Of a stretch of 64,000 bases of DNA, positions 25,720-35,296 are shown piece after piece. Both the position numbers and the translations under genes were made by a program. Below the pieces are notes generated by a model. The model worked only from the letters and a program-made list of their open reading frames with translations. It searched no databases and was not told the DNA's origin. Position 1 is the first letter of the stretch. Every line of letters begins with the position of its first letter. Source of the stretch: Pseudomonas mandelii (GTDB taxonomy: Bacteria; Pseudomonadota; Gammaproteobacteria; Pseudomonadales; Pseudomonadaceae); NCBI RefSeq assembly GCF_024138395.1, contig NZ_JAMYDU010000005.1:186001-250000 (forward strand), in the 5' to 3' direction.

Positions 25720-25991
25720 TGGGTAACTCCATTGCGGACTTACTTGCGTTGGCGCTGATTGGATCCAAGATCCGGGCACGCCACGAGTGTAGGAGAATTC
25801 CCACTTGTGTGCTGGATTTTTTCGCTCTTGAAGAAGCTTGCAACTGCATAACCGGTTCTTAGGTCTGTTACTAACGGAAATTAGAATTGTAGGGGGCTGT
25901 TAATGAAAGGGGCAAAAGCCATTACAAATCACCGGTGTTTATGCCACCTGCTTTGCGGGACACTGGCGTTATCTGTTGAATGGAGCGACCC

Positions 25992-26768
25992 ATGACTGCC
26001 AGTGCAGAAAAATTCACACGCCAGACACTGCTCGACGTCCAGCCGTTGACTCCAAACCTGTTCACCCTGCGGACCACCCGGGATCCGGGCTTTCGTTTTC
26101 GCGCTGGGCAATTCGCTCGGCTGGGCGTGACCAGGGTGGACGGCAGTACGGTGTGGCGGGCTTATTCCATGGTCTCGTCCCCCTATGACGAATTCCTGGA
26201 GTTCTTCTCCATTGTCGTGCCGGGAGGGGAGTTCACCAGTGAACTGGGCCGGCTGGAAGTCGGCGATACGCTGCTGGTCGATCGGCAGGCCTTTGGTTAT
26301 CTGACGCTCGATCGCTTCGTCGATGGCCGTGACCTCTGGTTGTTATCCACAGGCACGGGGCTGGCGCCATTTCTGTCGATCTTGCAGGACTTCGAGGTTT
26401 GGGAAAAATTCGAGCGCATCAATCTGGTCTACAGCGTGCGCGAAGCGCGGGAATTGGCGTATCAGGAGCTGATTACAGGGCTGGCGCAACGCGATTATCT
26501 GGCCGAGTACGCGCACAAGCTGCAGTTCATTGCCACCGTCACCCGCGAACAGCATCCGGGCGCCTTGAATGGGCGGATCACGACGCTCATAGAAAGTGGC
26601 GAACTGGAGCGAACGGCTGGTGTAGCGCTGACAGCCGAGCATTCGCGGGTGATGCTCTGCGGTAATCCACAGATGATCGATGACACGCGCAAGTTACTGA
26701 AACAACGAGACATGCACTTGAGCCTCAGTCGACGGCCCGGCCAAGTGGCAGTGGAGAACTACTGGTAA
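25992..26768 (+). CDS. fpr: Ferredoxin--NADP reductase
   Basis: 258 residues from ATG 25992 (TGGAG six bases before), preferred over an in-frame ATG at 25980. Arg56-Ala-Tyr-Ser59 is the FAD-binding RxYS motif, LLSTGTGLAPFLSIL is the NADP-binding loop, and the chain ends in an aromatic residue (VAVENYW). It moves electrons between NADPH and ferredoxin/flavodoxin and helps in oxidative stress and Fe-S metabolism. P. aeruginosa, to my recollection, has an fpr paralogue beside mscL and katB (PA4615) in the same order. Which of the Pseudomonas Fpr paralogues this is cannot be settled here. Confidence 0.92.
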   Translation: MTASAEKFTRQTLLDVQPLTPNLFTLRTTRDPGFRFRAGQFARLGVTRVDGSTVWRAYSMVSSPYDEFLEFFSIVVPGGEFTSELGRLEVGDTLLVDRQAFGYLTLDRFVDGRDLWLLSTGTGLAPFLSILQDFEVWEKFERINLVYSVREARELAYQELITGLAQRDYLAEYAHKLQFIATVTREQHPGALNGRITTLIESGELERTAGVALTAEHSRVMLCGNPQMIDDTRKLLKQRDMHLSLSRRPGQVAVENYW

Positions 26769-26796
26769 ACAAACGGCGCCCGAAGGCGCCGTTTGT
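26769..26796. terminator. Bidirectional hairpin between fpr and mscL
   Basis: A perfect 12-bp stem (ACAAACGGCGCC) with a CGAA loop lies between the convergent genes. T-tracts are short, so termination is likely but not proven. Confidence 0.75.
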
Positions 26797-26812
26797 ACCG
26801 TGTGATCTGTCA

Positions 26813-27226
26813 TCAGGGCTGATTGTTCTGGGCCTTGAGCAGATCGCGAATCTCTTCCAGCAGCTCTTCTTCCTTGGTCGGAACCGGCGGCAGGGTTGGC
26901 GCAACGGCCTCTTCGCGTTTCAGACGGTTGATGGCTTTGACGCCCATGAAGATCGCGAAGGCGACGATGATGAAGTCGATCAGGCTCTGGATGAACTTAC
27001 CGTAGGCCAGCACCACCGCTGGCACATCACCGTTGGCAGCCTTGAGCGTAACGGCCAGGTCACTGAAGTCCACGCCACCGATCAGCAAGCCAATGGGCGG
27101 CATCACCACGTCGCCGACAAACGACGAAACGATTTTGCCGAAGGCGGCACCGATGATGATACCTACGGCCATGTCGACCACATTACCTTTGACCGCGAAG
27201 GCCTTGAACTCACTTATCACGCCCAT
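26813..27226 (-). CDS. mscL: Large-conductance mechanosensitive channel
   Basis: 137 residues, the standard length. [29 protein letters not shown] is the first transmembrane helix with the glycine-rich gate. The second helix is [20 protein letters not shown], followed by a charged cytoplasmic bundle ([18 protein letters not shown]). It forms a homopentamer in the inner membrane that opens on hypo-osmotic shock. It is divergent from katB and convergent with fpr. Confidence 0.97.
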   Translation of the reverse strand: MGVISEFKAFAVKGNVVDMAVGIIIGAAFGKIVSSFVGDVVMPPIGLLIGGVDFSDLAVTLKAANGDVPAVVLAYGKFIQSLIDFIIVAFAIFMGVKAINRLKREEAVAPTLPPVPTKEEELLEEIRDLLKAQNNQP

Positions 27227-27511
27227 AGGTTATTTCCTTGTTACAGATGAGGTTGGTGAACGCAGTGTAAATCAGCAGAACGGCTCATGCTCGAAACACC
27301 GTCTTACAATGCTCGCTCTTATCGACAGATCTTCCGGCAATTAGTTTACAAAGTGCCACCAGTCGCGCGCGATTACCCGCTCTAGACCGGGCTTTCCAGA
27401 ACCTTTTCGCTATCGGCTCGGTGCGCAATTTCTATTTATGTTTTGGCCTTTGGGTCACTAGCCTCTGTGGGGCGCACCTGGATGCGCCTTATAAAATCAG
27501 AGGAAACTTCC

Positions 27512-29053
27512 ATGACAACTCCCCTTGGCCTCGGGGCTTTTCCCTTCCCTCGCACCCTTGGCGTTCTGGCCGCCAGCGTGCTGTCCTTCTCCGTCAATGC
27601 CGCGACCTTGACCCGCGATAACGGCGCCGCCGTCGGCGACAACCAGAACTCGCAAACCGCTGGCGCGACCGGGCCGGTGCTGTTGCAAGACATACAACTG
27701 ATCCAGAAACTCCAGCGTTTTGACCGTGAACGCATTCCGGAACGCGTGGTGCATGCCCGTGGCACTGGCGCCCATGGCACATTCACCGTGACCGACGACC
27801 TCAGTGATCTGACCAAGGCCAAGGTATTTGCCGGCGGTCAGAACACGCCGGTATTTGTGCGTTTCTCTGCGGTGGTCCATGGCAACCATTCGCCGGAAAC
27901 CTTGCGTGATCCGCGGGGGTTCGCTACCAAGTTCTACACCGCAGACGGCAACTGGGACCTGGTCGGCAACAATTTTCCGACCTTCTTCATTCGTGACGCG
28001 ATCAAGTTTCCGGACATGGTCCACGCCTTCAAGCCGGACCCACGCACCAATCTTGACGACGACTCCCGTCGTTTCGACTTCTTCTCTCATGTTCCAGAAG
28101 CCACTCGCACCTTGACCGAGTTATATTCCAACTCCGGCACCCCGGCCAGTTATCGGGAGATGGATGGCAACGGTGTACATGCCTACAAGTTAGTTAATGC
28201 CAAAGGCGATGTGCACTATGTAAAGTTTCACTGGAAAAGTTTGCAGGGGATAAAAAATCTTGACCCTAAAGAAGTGACGGGTGTTCAAGGTCAAGACTAC
28301 AGTCATATGACTAACGACTTGGTTTCACATATTAACAAGGGTGACTTCCCGAAATGGGACTTGTACATCCAGGTTCTAAATCCACAAGACTTGTCCAAGT
28401 TTGATTTCGATCCGTTGGACGCGACCAAGATATGGCCCGGAATTGCTGAGCGAAAAGTTGGACAAATGGTGTTGAACCGTAATCCGGCGAATGTTTTCCA
28501 GGAAACCGAACAAGTGGCCATGGCCCCGGCCAATTTAGTTCCGGGTATCGAACCTTCGGAAGATCGCTTATTGCAAGGACGAGTGTTCTCGTATGCCGAT
28601 ACCCAGCTGTATCGTCTGGGGGCCAACGCTCTGCAGTTGCCGATCAACGCCCCCAAAGTCGCCGTGAACAATGGTAATCAGGATGGCGCAATGAACATCG
28701 GTGCCAGCAGCACAGGCGTGAATTACCAGCCAAGTCGCCTGCTGTCCCGTGAAGAACCGCAAACCGCGCGTTACAGCCAGTCGGCGCTGTCGGGCAGCAC
28801 ACAGCAGGTGAAGATTCAGCGTGAGCAGAACTTCAAACAGGCCGGCGATCTGTATCGCTCGTTCAACCCGAAGGAACGTCAGGATCTGATCGACAGCTTC
28901 GGCGGCTCACTGGCCACCACCGATGATGAGAGCAAGCACATCATCCTGTCCTTCCTTTACAAGGCCGACCCGGAATACGGGACCGGAGTGGCCAAAGTAG
29001 CCAAGGGTGATCTGGCTCGGGTCAAGGCGCTGGCGGCCAAACTGGTTGACTGA
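27512..29053 (+). CDS. katB: Periplasmic clade-III-like catalase
   Basis: 513 residues from ATG 27512 (AGAGGAAAC ahead). A signal peptide covers about residues 1-31 (RTLGVLAASVLSFSVNAATL), so it acts in the periplasm. Catalytic His81 (VVHARGTGAHG), Asn154 (VGNNFP) and haem-ligating Tyr361 (FSYADTQLYRLGAN) are all intact. It disproportionates hydrogen peroxide. The P. aeruginosa counterpart is peroxide-induced with ankB; no convincing OxyR box could be picked out by eye. Codons in the middle (about 28175-28560) are markedly AT-richer than the two ends, although all active-site residues are normal. Confidence 0.95.
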   Translation: MTTPLGLGAFPFPRTLGVLAASVLSFSVNAATLTRDNGAAVGDNQNSQTAGATGPVLLQDIQLIQKLQRFDRERIPERVVHARGTGAHGTFTVTDDLSDLTKAKVFAGGQNTPVFVRFSAVVHGNHSPETLRDPRGFATKFYTADGNWDLVGNNFPTFFIRDAIKFPDMVHAFKPDPRTNLDDDSRRFDFFSHVPEATRTLTELYSNSGTPASYREMDGNGVHAYKLVNAKGDVHYVKFHWKSLQGIKNLDPKEVTGVQGQDYSHMTNDLVSHINKGDFPKWDLYIQVLNPQDLSKFDFDPLDATKIWPGIAERKVGQMVLNRNPANVFQETEQVAMAPANLVPGIEPSEDRLLQGRVFSYADTQLYRLGANALQLPINAPKVAVNNGNQDGAMNIGASSTGVNYQPSRLLSREEPQTARYSQSALSGSTQQVKIQREQNFKQAGDLYRSFNPKERQDLIDSFGGSLATTDDESKHIILSFLYKADPEYGTGVAKVAKGDLARVKALAAKLVD

Positions 29054-29067
29054 TCCATCCGCCTGAA

Positions 29068-29095
29068 GCGGGACCTCACGCGAGGTCCCGTTTGA
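29068..29095 (+). terminator. Hairpin after katB
   Basis: GCGGGACCTC-ACGC-GAGGTCCCG followed by TTTG, 15 bp after the katB stop. It probably limits read-through into ankB rather than abolishing it. Confidence 0.7.
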
Positions 29096-29110
29096 TCAAG
29101 GAGCTCTGTC

Positions 29111-29665
29111 ATGCGTTTTTATCTGTCTGTGATTCTGGCGTGCTGGTCGCTCAGTGTGTTCGTCGGGTATGACGCGCAAGCCTCGAATGACCCTGCGGCG
29201 CTGAAAGCCCAATTACAGGATTACTACTTCGATGCTGCTCGACGGGGCGATGTGCCGATGCTCGAGACCTTCATCGAAGCCGGCTATTCCCTCGATATCC
29301 GCGATGGCAAGGGTTACACCGCGCTGATTCTGGCCGCCTATCACGGCCAGAGTGCCGCGGTAGATCGATTGCTCGATGCCGGAGCGGACGCCTGTGCTCA
29401 GGACCAACGTGGCAATACGGCATTGATGGGGGCGATTTTCAAAGGCGAAATGCAGATTGCCAGGACCTTGCTGGGTGCCCATTGCAACCCCGATCAACGC
29501 AACGGCGCAGGGCAGACTGCCGCGATGTATGCCGGGTTGTTCAAACGCGTCGAGTTGCTGGATGCACTCAAGGCCAAAGGGGCGGACATAGATGCCGAAG
29601 ACCCGCTGGGCAATAGTGCCGCGCGTCTGGCCAGCGGTGAAATCCGTACGGCGCCGCCGCGCTGA
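29111..29665 (+). CDS. ankB: Periplasmic ankyrin-repeat protein
   Basis: 184 residues with a signal peptide (FYLSVILACWSLSVFVGYDAQA). About four ankyrin repeats follow, seen as AARRGDVPMLETFIEAGYSL, GYTALILAAYHGQSAAVDRL, GNTALMGAIFKGEMQIARTL and GQTAAMYAGLFKRVELLDAL. In P. aeruginosa AnkB lies next to katB and is needed for full catalase activity; the same gene order supports that role here. AAGGAG precedes the ATG. It is presumed to be co-expressed with katB despite the intervening hairpin. Confidence 0.9.
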   Translation: MRFYLSVILACWSLSVFVGYDAQASNDPAALKAQLQDYYFDAARRGDVPMLETFIEAGYSLDIRDGKGYTALILAAYHGQSAAVDRLLDAGADACAQDQRGNTALMGAIFKGEMQIARTLLGAHCNPDQRNGAGQTAAMYAGLFKRVELLDALKAKGADIDAEDPLGNSAARLASGEIRTAPPR

Positions 29666-29710
29666 TCCGCGCGAGCTGAGCTATCATCGCGGTTTTTGCC
29701 GGGAGTTCAG

Positions 29711-31078
29711 ATGGCCAAGGCCAAGCGCATGTACGGCTGCACCGAGTGTGGCTCAACCTTCCCCAAGTGGGCCGGCCAGTGCGGCGAATGCGGGGCCTGG
29801 AACACGCTGACCGAAACCATGGTGGAGAGCGGCGGCGCTGCAGCCCCCAGTGGTCGCACCGGTTGGACTGGTCAGCAGGCGCAGATCAAGACCCTGGCCG
29901 AAGTCAGCGTCGAAGAGATTCCGCGGTTTTCCACGGCGTCCAGCGAGCTGGATCGCGTTCTGGGCGGCGGCCTGGTGGATGGCTCGGTGGTGTTGATCGG
30001 TGGTGATCCCGGCATCGGCAAGTCGACCATTTTGTTGCAAACCTTGTGCAACCTGGCCAAGAGCATGCCGGCGCTGTATGTCACCGGCGAAGAGTCCCAG
30101 CAACAAGTGGCCATGCGCGCCCGGCGGCTGGGCTTGCCTCAGGATCAGCTGCGGGTGATGACCGAAACCTGCATCGAAACCATCATCGCCACGGCCCGGC
30201 AGGAAAAGCCCAAGGTGATGGTGATCGACTCGATTCAGACGATCTTCACCGAGCAACTGCAATCGGCACCGGGGGGCGTCTCCCAGGTGCGCGAAAGTGC
30301 GGCGTTGCTGGTGCGTTACGCCAAACAAAGCGGCACGGCGATTTTCCTCGTGGGCCATGTCACCAAAGAAGGCGCGCTGGCTGGCCCTCGAGTACTGGAA
30401 CATATGGTCGACACTGTTCTGTATTTCGAAGGCGAATCCGATGGCCGCCTGCGTCTGCTGCGGGCGGTGAAAAACCGTTTCGGTGCGGTGAATGAGTTGG
30501 GCGTGTTCGGTATGACCGACAAGGGCCTGAAAGAAGTCTCTAACCCGTCGGCGATTTTTCTGACCCGCGCCCAGGAAGAAGTCCCAGGCAGCGTGGTCAT
30601 GGCCACGTGGGAAGGCACCCGGCCGATGCTGGTGGAAGTCCAGGCGTTGGTGGACGACAGCCATATGGCCAACCCACGCCGGGTGACGCTCGGTCTGGAT
30701 CAGAATCGCTTGGCCATGTTGTTGGCGGTGTTGCATCGCCACGGCGGCATTCCGACTCATGATCAGGACGTGTTCCTCAACGTGGTCGGTGGGGTGAAGG
30801 TGCTGGAAACGGCGTCCGACCTGGCGCTGATGGCGGCGGTCATGTCCAGTTTGCGCAACCGGCCGTTGCCCCATGATCTGCTGGTGTTCGGCGAAGTAGG
30901 CTTGTCGGGTGAAGTGCGTCCGGTGCCGAGTGGCCAGGAACGCTTGAAAGAGGCAGCCAAGCACGGCTTCAAGCGCGCCATCGTGCCCAAGGGCAACGCA
31001 CCGAAAGAGGCGCCGCCGGGGTTGCAGATTATTGCCGTGACGCGTCTGGAGCAGGCGCTCGACGCGTTGTTTGAATAA
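29711..31078 (+). CDS. radA: DNA repair protein RadA (Sms)
   Basis: 455 residues from ATG 29711. The N-terminal zinc finger is CTECGSTFPKWAGQCGEC. The RecA-like core has Walker A GGDPGIGKST, Walker B VMVIDSIQTIF and the RadA-specific KNRFG motif (AVKNRFGAVNELGVF). The C-terminal Lon-protease-like domain (QDVFLNVVGGVKVLE, VFGEVGLSGEVRPV) lacks protease residues. It drives branch migration and recombination intermediate processing in the cytoplasm. Confidence 0.97.
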   Translation: MAKAKRMYGCTECGSTFPKWAGQCGECGAWNTLTETMVESGGAAAPSGRTGWTGQQAQIKTLAEVSVEEIPRFSTASSELDRVLGGGLVDGSVVLIGGDPGIGKSTILLQTLCNLAKSMPALYVTGEESQQQVAMRARRLGLPQDQLRVMTETCIETIIATARQEKPKVMVIDSIQTIFTEQLQSAPGGVSQVRESAALLVRYAKQSGTAIFLVGHVTKEGALAGPRVLEHMVDTVLYFEGESDGRLRLLRAVKNRFGAVNELGVFGMTDKGLKEVSNPSAIFLTRAQEEVPGSVVMATWEGTRPMLVEVQALVDDSHMANPRRVTLGLDQNRLAMLLAVLHRHGGIPTHDQDVFLNVVGGVKVLETASDLALMAAVMSSLRNRPLPHDLLVFGEVGLSGEVRPVPSGQERLKEAAKHGFKRAIVPKGNAPKEAPPGLQIIAVTRLEQALDALFE

Positions 31079-31097
31079 TTGCAAGCAACACACAATC

Positions 31098-31191
31098 CTG
31101 TGGGAGCCGGGCTTGCCCGCGATAGGGGTTAGTCAGTCGACATTTGTGGTGGGACTAAAATCGCCATCGCGGGCAAGCCCGGCTCCCACAG
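31098..31191. repeat. REPIN, GTGGGAGCCGGG type
   Basis: Inverted arms 31098-31124 and 31166-31191 carry CTGTGGGAGCCGGGCTTGCC. They lie between the convergent radA and mapZ genes. Confidence 0.88.
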
Positions 31192-31207
31192 GTATTGCGT
31201 CGTGTCT

Positions 31208-31576
31208 TCAGATTTCGATCAGTGCGCCCAGCTCCCGCTCCAATTCCCGGGGATCTCCCAGATTGAGTTCGATCAATCGCCGCAGGCGCTCAATCGATTC
31301 CAGGCTGATGTGTTTGCAGACAAACCCGAGCTGCCCCTGATCTTCATGGGTCAGCTCCATATCCATTTTGATCTCGATGTCATCGCTCAGATGAATGTCG
31401 ACCGAGAACGTCTGCTCCCGATTACCAAGCCAAGGCTCGGGACGCTGAATCAGCATGCCCTTGAGCGATAGGTCGAGCAATTGCACCGGCCAACGGTGCC
31501 CGTTCTGGCTCAGTTCGGTCTGTGCATTGAAGGCAATGCGCTTGAAACGGCGACGATCGGAATGCTGTTCGCTCAT
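31208..31576 (-). CDS. mapZ: PilZ-domain c-di-GMP adaptor, MapZ-like
   Basis: 122 residues from ATG 31576. The c-di-GMP binding motif RRRFKR (8-13) is followed by DLSLKGMLI, matching the (D/N)xSxxG second motif. In P. aeruginosa the homologue (PA4608, same position between radA and cstA) binds the chemotaxis methyltransferase CheR1 when loaded with c-di-GMP and alters flagellar behaviour. It would act in the cytoplasm. The large c-di-GMP enzyme MorA is encoded only about 8 kb away. Symbol assigned on motif and synteny. Confidence 0.88.
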   Translation of the reverse strand: MSEQHSDRRRFKRIAFNAQTELSQNGHRWPVQLLDLSLKGMLIQRPEPWLGNREQTFSVDIHLSDDIEIKMDMELTHEDQGQLGFVCKHISLESIERLRRLIELNLGDPRELERELGALIEI

Positions 31577-31754
31577 GGCCTGACCCTTTGTGCATGGTGC
31601 AATGACTATAGACCGGGCTGTGCGTGAACCGCCACGGGCACCGCGCAATCCCTTAAAAGAAGGGTCTAGACCAACGTTGGGGGTGGCCTTTGAGGCCAGT
31701 AGCGCTAAACTCCGGATGGCTGTCTTTCTTGTCCACTCTGGCTGGAATCATAAA

Positions 31755-33821
31755 ATGAAAAATAATAATAGCCTGCTACGCCACTTACCCTGGCTGCTGC
31801 TGGCAATCCTGGGAGCGTGCGCCCTGGGCGTAGTGGCATTGCGCCGGGGCGAGGCGATCAACGCCTTGTGGATTGTGGTCGCCGCCGTGGCCATTTATCT
31901 GGTCGCGTATCGCTACTACAGCCTGTTCATCGCCAACAATGTGATGCAACTCGATCCGCGTCGGGCTACACCCGCCGTGCTCAACAATGACGGTCTGGAC
32001 TACGTGCCGACCAACAAGCACATCCTCTTCGGTCACCACTTCGCGGCCATCGCTGGCGCGGGGCCGCTGGTCGGTCCGGTATTGGCGGCACAGATGGGCT
32101 ACCTGCCCGGTACGCTCTGGCTGATTGCCGGGGTGGTGCTGGCGGGCGCGGTTCAGGACTTCATGGTCCTATTCATGTCCACCCGCCGCAACGGTCGTTC
32201 CCTGGGCGACATGGTTCGTGAGGAAATGGGCCGCATCCCCGGGACCATCGCGCTGTTTGGCTGCTTCCTGATCATGATCATCATCCTCGCGGTGCTGGCG
32301 CTGATCGTGGTCAAGGCGCTGGCCGAAAGCCCGTGGGGTATTTTCACGGTGATGGCGACCATCCCGATCGCGATGTTCATGGGCATTTACATGCGCTACA
32401 TCCGCCCGGGTCGCATCGGTGAAATCTCGGTGATCGGCGTGGCATTGCTGCTGGGTTCGATCTGGCTGGGCGGGCAGATTGCCGCTGACCCGGTCTGGGC
32501 CAAAGCCTTTACCTTCACCGGCATCCAGATCACCTGGATGCTGATCGGCTACGGGTTCGTGGCGGCGGTGTTGCCGGTGTGGCTGATTCTGGCGCCTCGC
32601 GATTACCTGTCGACCTTCCTTAAAATCGGTACCATCGTTGCGCTGGCGATCGGCATTCTGATCACCATGCCCGAGCTGAAAATGCCGGCATTGACTCAGT
32701 TTATCGACGGCACCGGGCCGGTGTGGAAGGGCGGTCTGTTCCCGTTCCTGTTCATCACCATCGCCTGTGGCGCGGTGTCGGGTTTCCACGCGCTGATCTC
32801 CTCCGGCACCACGCCGAAGTTGCTGGATAACGAGGTTAACGCCCGCTACATCGGTTACGGCGGCATGTTGATGGAATCCTTCGTCGCCATCATGGCAATG
32901 GTGGCCGCTTCGGTGATCGAGCCAGGCGTGTACTTCGCCATGAACAGCCCGGCGGCGGTCGTCGGTGGTGACGTGGTGGCTGTCGCACAAGTCGTCAGCG
33001 GCTGGGGTTTCGCGATTACGCCGGAAGCCCTGCAAGCAGTGGCCAAGGACATCGGTGAAACCACCATCCTGGCCCGTGCCGGTGGTGCGCCGACCCTGGC
33101 GGTCGGTATCGCGCAGATCCTGCACAGTGTGCTGCCGGGTGAAAACACCATGGCGTTCTGGTACCACTTCGCGATCCTGTTCGAAGCACTGTTCATCCTG
33201 ACCGCAGTCGACGCCGGCACCCGTGCCGGGCGTTTCATGCTGCAGGATTTGCTCGGCTCCTTCGTACCGGCGCTGAAACGCACCGAGTCCTGGACCGCCA
33301 ATCTGATCGCAACCGCCGGTTGCGTGGCGATGTGGGGTTACCTGCTGTACCAAGGCGTGATCGACCCGCTGGGTGGCATCAACACCTTATGGCCGCTGTT
33401 CGGTATCTCCAACCAGATGCTGGCGGGTATCGCACTGATGCTGGCAACCGTGGTGCTGATCAAAATGAAACGCCAACGCTACATCTGGGTCACCATGCTG
33501 CCAGCCGTTTGGTTGCTGATCTGCACCACCACCGCAGGCTTCATCAAGCTGTTCGACGCCAACCCGGCCATCGGTTTCCTGTCGCTGGCGAAGAAATACA
33601 GCGATGCGTTGGCCAATGGGCAGATTCTGGCCCCGGCCAAGAGCGTCGAGCAGATGCAGCACGTGATCTACAACGCCTACACCAACGCAACGCTGACGGT
33701 GCTGTTCCTGTTGGTGGTGTTCAGCATCCTGTTCTATGCGCTCAAGGTCGGTATAGCTGCCTGGGGTAAAAAAGAACGTACGGATAAAGAATCGCCGTTC
33801 CAGGCTCAGCCGGATGCTTAA
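31755..33821 (+). CDS. cstA: CstA/BtsT-family peptide or pyruvate transporter
   Basis: 688 residues from ATG 31755. About 16-18 membrane spans. The motif [23 protein letters not shown] in the first third and [19 protein letters not shown] in the middle are CstA hallmarks. E. coli relatives CstA and BtsT take up peptides or pyruvate under carbon limitation. Which substrate applies here is uncertain. It is paired with a YbdD-type small protein and yjiA, an arrangement also present in enterobacteria. Confidence 0.93.
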   Translation: MKNNNSLLRHLPWLLLAILGACALGVVALRRGEAINALWIVVAAVAIYLVAYRYYSLFIANNVMQLDPRRATPAVLNNDGLDYVPTNKHILFGHHFAAIAGAGPLVGPVLAAQMGYLPGTLWLIAGVVLAGAVQDFMVLFMSTRRNGRSLGDMVREEMGRIPGTIALFGCFLIMIIILAVLALIVVKALAESPWGIFTVMATIPIAMFMGIYMRYIRPGRIGEISVIGVALLLGSIWLGGQIAADPVWAKAFTFTGIQITWMLIGYGFVAAVLPVWLILAPRDYLSTFLKIGTIVALAIGILITMPELKMPALTQFIDGTGPVWKGGLFPFLFITIACGAVSGFHALISSGTTPKLLDNEVNARYIGYGGMLMESFVAIMAMVAASVIEPGVYFAMNSPAAVVGGDVVAVAQVVSGWGFAITPEALQAVAKDIGETTILARAGGAPTLAVGIAQILHSVLPGENTMAFWYHFAILFEALFILTAVDAGTRAGRFMLQDLLGSFVPALKRTESWTANLIATAGCVAMWGYLLYQGVIDPLGGINTLWPLFGISNQMLAGIALMLATVVLIKMKRQRYIWVTMLPAVWLLICTTTAGFIKLFDANPAIGFLSLAKKYSDALANGQILAPAKSVEQMQHVIYNAYTNATLTVLFLLVVFSILFYALKVGIAAWGKKERTDKESPFQAQPDA

Positions 33822-33835
33822 TCGAGGATTGCACC

Positions 33836-34033
33836 ATGTTCAATGACCTGAGTCGCCTGGGTAAATACCTCGGTCAGGCCGCGCGCCTGATGGTCGGCAT
33901 GCCCGACTACGACAACTACGTCGAGCATATGCAAACCAAACACCCGGACAAACCGGTGATGAGCTACGAGATGTTCTTTCGCGAACGTCAGGAAGCCCGT
34001 TACGGTGGCAAGGGTGGGCCGAAGTGCTGTTGA
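33836..34033 (+). CDS. ybdD: YbdD/YjiX family small protein
   Basis: 65 residues. [20 protein letters not shown] and [17 protein letters not shown] are the defining segments of DUF466 (YbdD/YjiX), with the C-terminal KGGPKCC. The family is always next to CstA/BtsT transporters and is needed for their pyruvate uptake activity in enterobacteria. It begins 14 bp after cstA, so the two form one unit. Confidence 0.93.
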   Translation: MFNDLSRLGKYLGQAARLMVGMPDYDNYVEHMQTKHPDKPVMSYEMFFRERQEARYGGKGGPKCC

Positions 34034-34076
34034 TCTACTAGCGGCGGGTTATCAGATGTAATGTGGAGCGGGCTTT

Positions 34077-34163
34077 TGTGGGAGCGAGCTTGCTCGCGAT
34101 GCAGGCAACTCGGTATATCGCAACACCGAGGTGATGCCATCGCGAGCAAGCTCGCTCCCACAG
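34077..34163. repeat. REPIN, GTGGGAGCGAGC type
   Basis: Inverted arms 34077-34101 and 34139-34163 sit between ybdD and yjiA; the read-through would give the mRNA a large hairpin inside the operon. Confidence 0.9.
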
Positions 34164-34202
34164 GACCGCTCCCTTTTTTTGTGTAGTAGAAGGAGATCCA
34201 GT

Positions 34203-35174
34203 TTGTCCTCTCCCATTCCAGTAACAATCCTCAGCGGCTTTCTAGGCGCCGGCAAAACCACGCTGCTGCGCCATCTGCTCAAAGCCGAGCACGGCCTGAA
34301 AATCGCCGTGATCGAAAACGAATTCAGTGACGCCGGTATCGACACCCAACTGTTGGGCGACGAGCCAGTGCAAGTGATGACGCTGTCCAACGGCTGCGTC
34401 TGCTGCACCATCCATACCGACCTGACCAAGGCGCTGTACCTGTTGCTCGAACGCCTGGACAGCGGCGAAATCGCCTTCGATCGTCTGGTCATCGAATGCA
34501 CCGGCCTGGCCGATCCGGCCCCGGTGGCGCAGACCTTTTTCATCGACGAAGAACTGCGTGAGCGCTACATCCTCGACGGCATCATCACCTTGGTGGACGC
34601 GGCCCACGCCGACCTGCACCTGACCCAGACCATCGCCCAGGCGCAGATCGGTTTTGCCGACCGCTTGCTGGTGAGCAAGCGCGATCTGGTGGACGAGCCG
34701 ACCTTCACCGCCCTCAGCGAGCGCCTGACGCGCATCAACCGTCGCGCGCCGATCCGTGTGGTCGATCACGGCAGGATCGATCTGGCCGAACTGCTCGACG
34801 TGCGCGGCTTCAACCTCAATGCCGATCTCGGCGGTGGGATGAGTTTGCGTCCAGTGAGCAAGGCGCCGTCCATCGACCGTATCTCCAGCCTGGTATTACG
34901 CACCGACAAGCCGCTGGATATCGACAAACTCAGTGAGTTCATGAACGAACTGCTGGAAGACCATGGCAAGCAACTGCTGCGCTATAAAGGTGTTTTGAAC
35001 ATTCTGGGGGAATCGCGGCGCATGGTGTTTCAGGGCGTGCTGAAGCTCTATGGTTTCGACTGGGATACGGAATGGGCCGATGATGAAACACGCGAAAGCG
35101 TGATCGTGTTCATTGCCGATGATTTGCCGGAAGAGAAAATTCGTGAGGGGTTTGCGCGGGTTGCGGCGGATTGA
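34203..35174 (+). CDS. yjiA: CobW/YjiA family GTP-dependent metal chaperone
   Basis: 323 residues with a TTG start at 34203, chosen because AAGGAGA lies 7 bases upstream and the family begins at SSPIPVTILSGFLGAGKTTLL. P-loop GFLGAGKTT, metal-site NGCVCCTIHTDL (CxCC), and a CobW C-terminal domain (residues about 220-320) are seen. COG0523 GTPases insert or deliver metals, often zinc or cobalt. No Zur box is evident. Adjacency to cstA-ybdD is conserved in several proteobacteria and may mean a shared regulon; the specific client is unknown. Confidence 0.92.
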   Translation: MSSPIPVTILSGFLGAGKTTLLRHLLKAEHGLKIAVIENEFSDAGIDTQLLGDEPVQVMTLSNGCVCCTIHTDLTKALYLLLERLDSGEIAFDRLVIECTGLADPAPVAQTFFIDEELRERYILDGIITLVDAAHADLHLTQTIAQAQIGFADRLLVSKRDLVDEPTFTALSERLTRINRRAPIRVVDHGRIDLAELLDVRGFNLNADLGGGMSLRPVSKAPSIDRISSLVLRTDKPLDIDKLSEFMNELLEDHGKQLLRYKGVLNILGESRRMVFQGVLKLYGFDWDTEWADDETRESVIVFIADDLPEEKIREGFARVAAD

Positions 35175-35200
35175 AACGTTGTGTTCGTCAATGATGACGT

Positions 35201-35291
35201 CTTCGCGGGCAAGCCTCGCTCCTACAGTTTAGTGTGGACCGCAAATTTGTGGTCATCCGATCATCTGTAGGAGCGAGGCTTGCCCGCGAAG
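35201..35291. repeat. REPIN, GTAGGAGCGAGG type
   Basis: Inverted arms 35201-35227 and 35265-35291 separate the convergent yjiA and GntR genes. Confidence 0.9.
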
Positions 35292-35296
35292 GCGAT

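Noticed and set aside
25720..25991. lux box between the LuxR solo and fpr
   Set aside because: No CT-N12-AG palindrome of 18-20 bp was visible by eye.
27227..27511. OxyR site upstream of katB
   Set aside because: A few ATAG/CTAT-like tetramers occur but not with the spacing of the OxyR motif.
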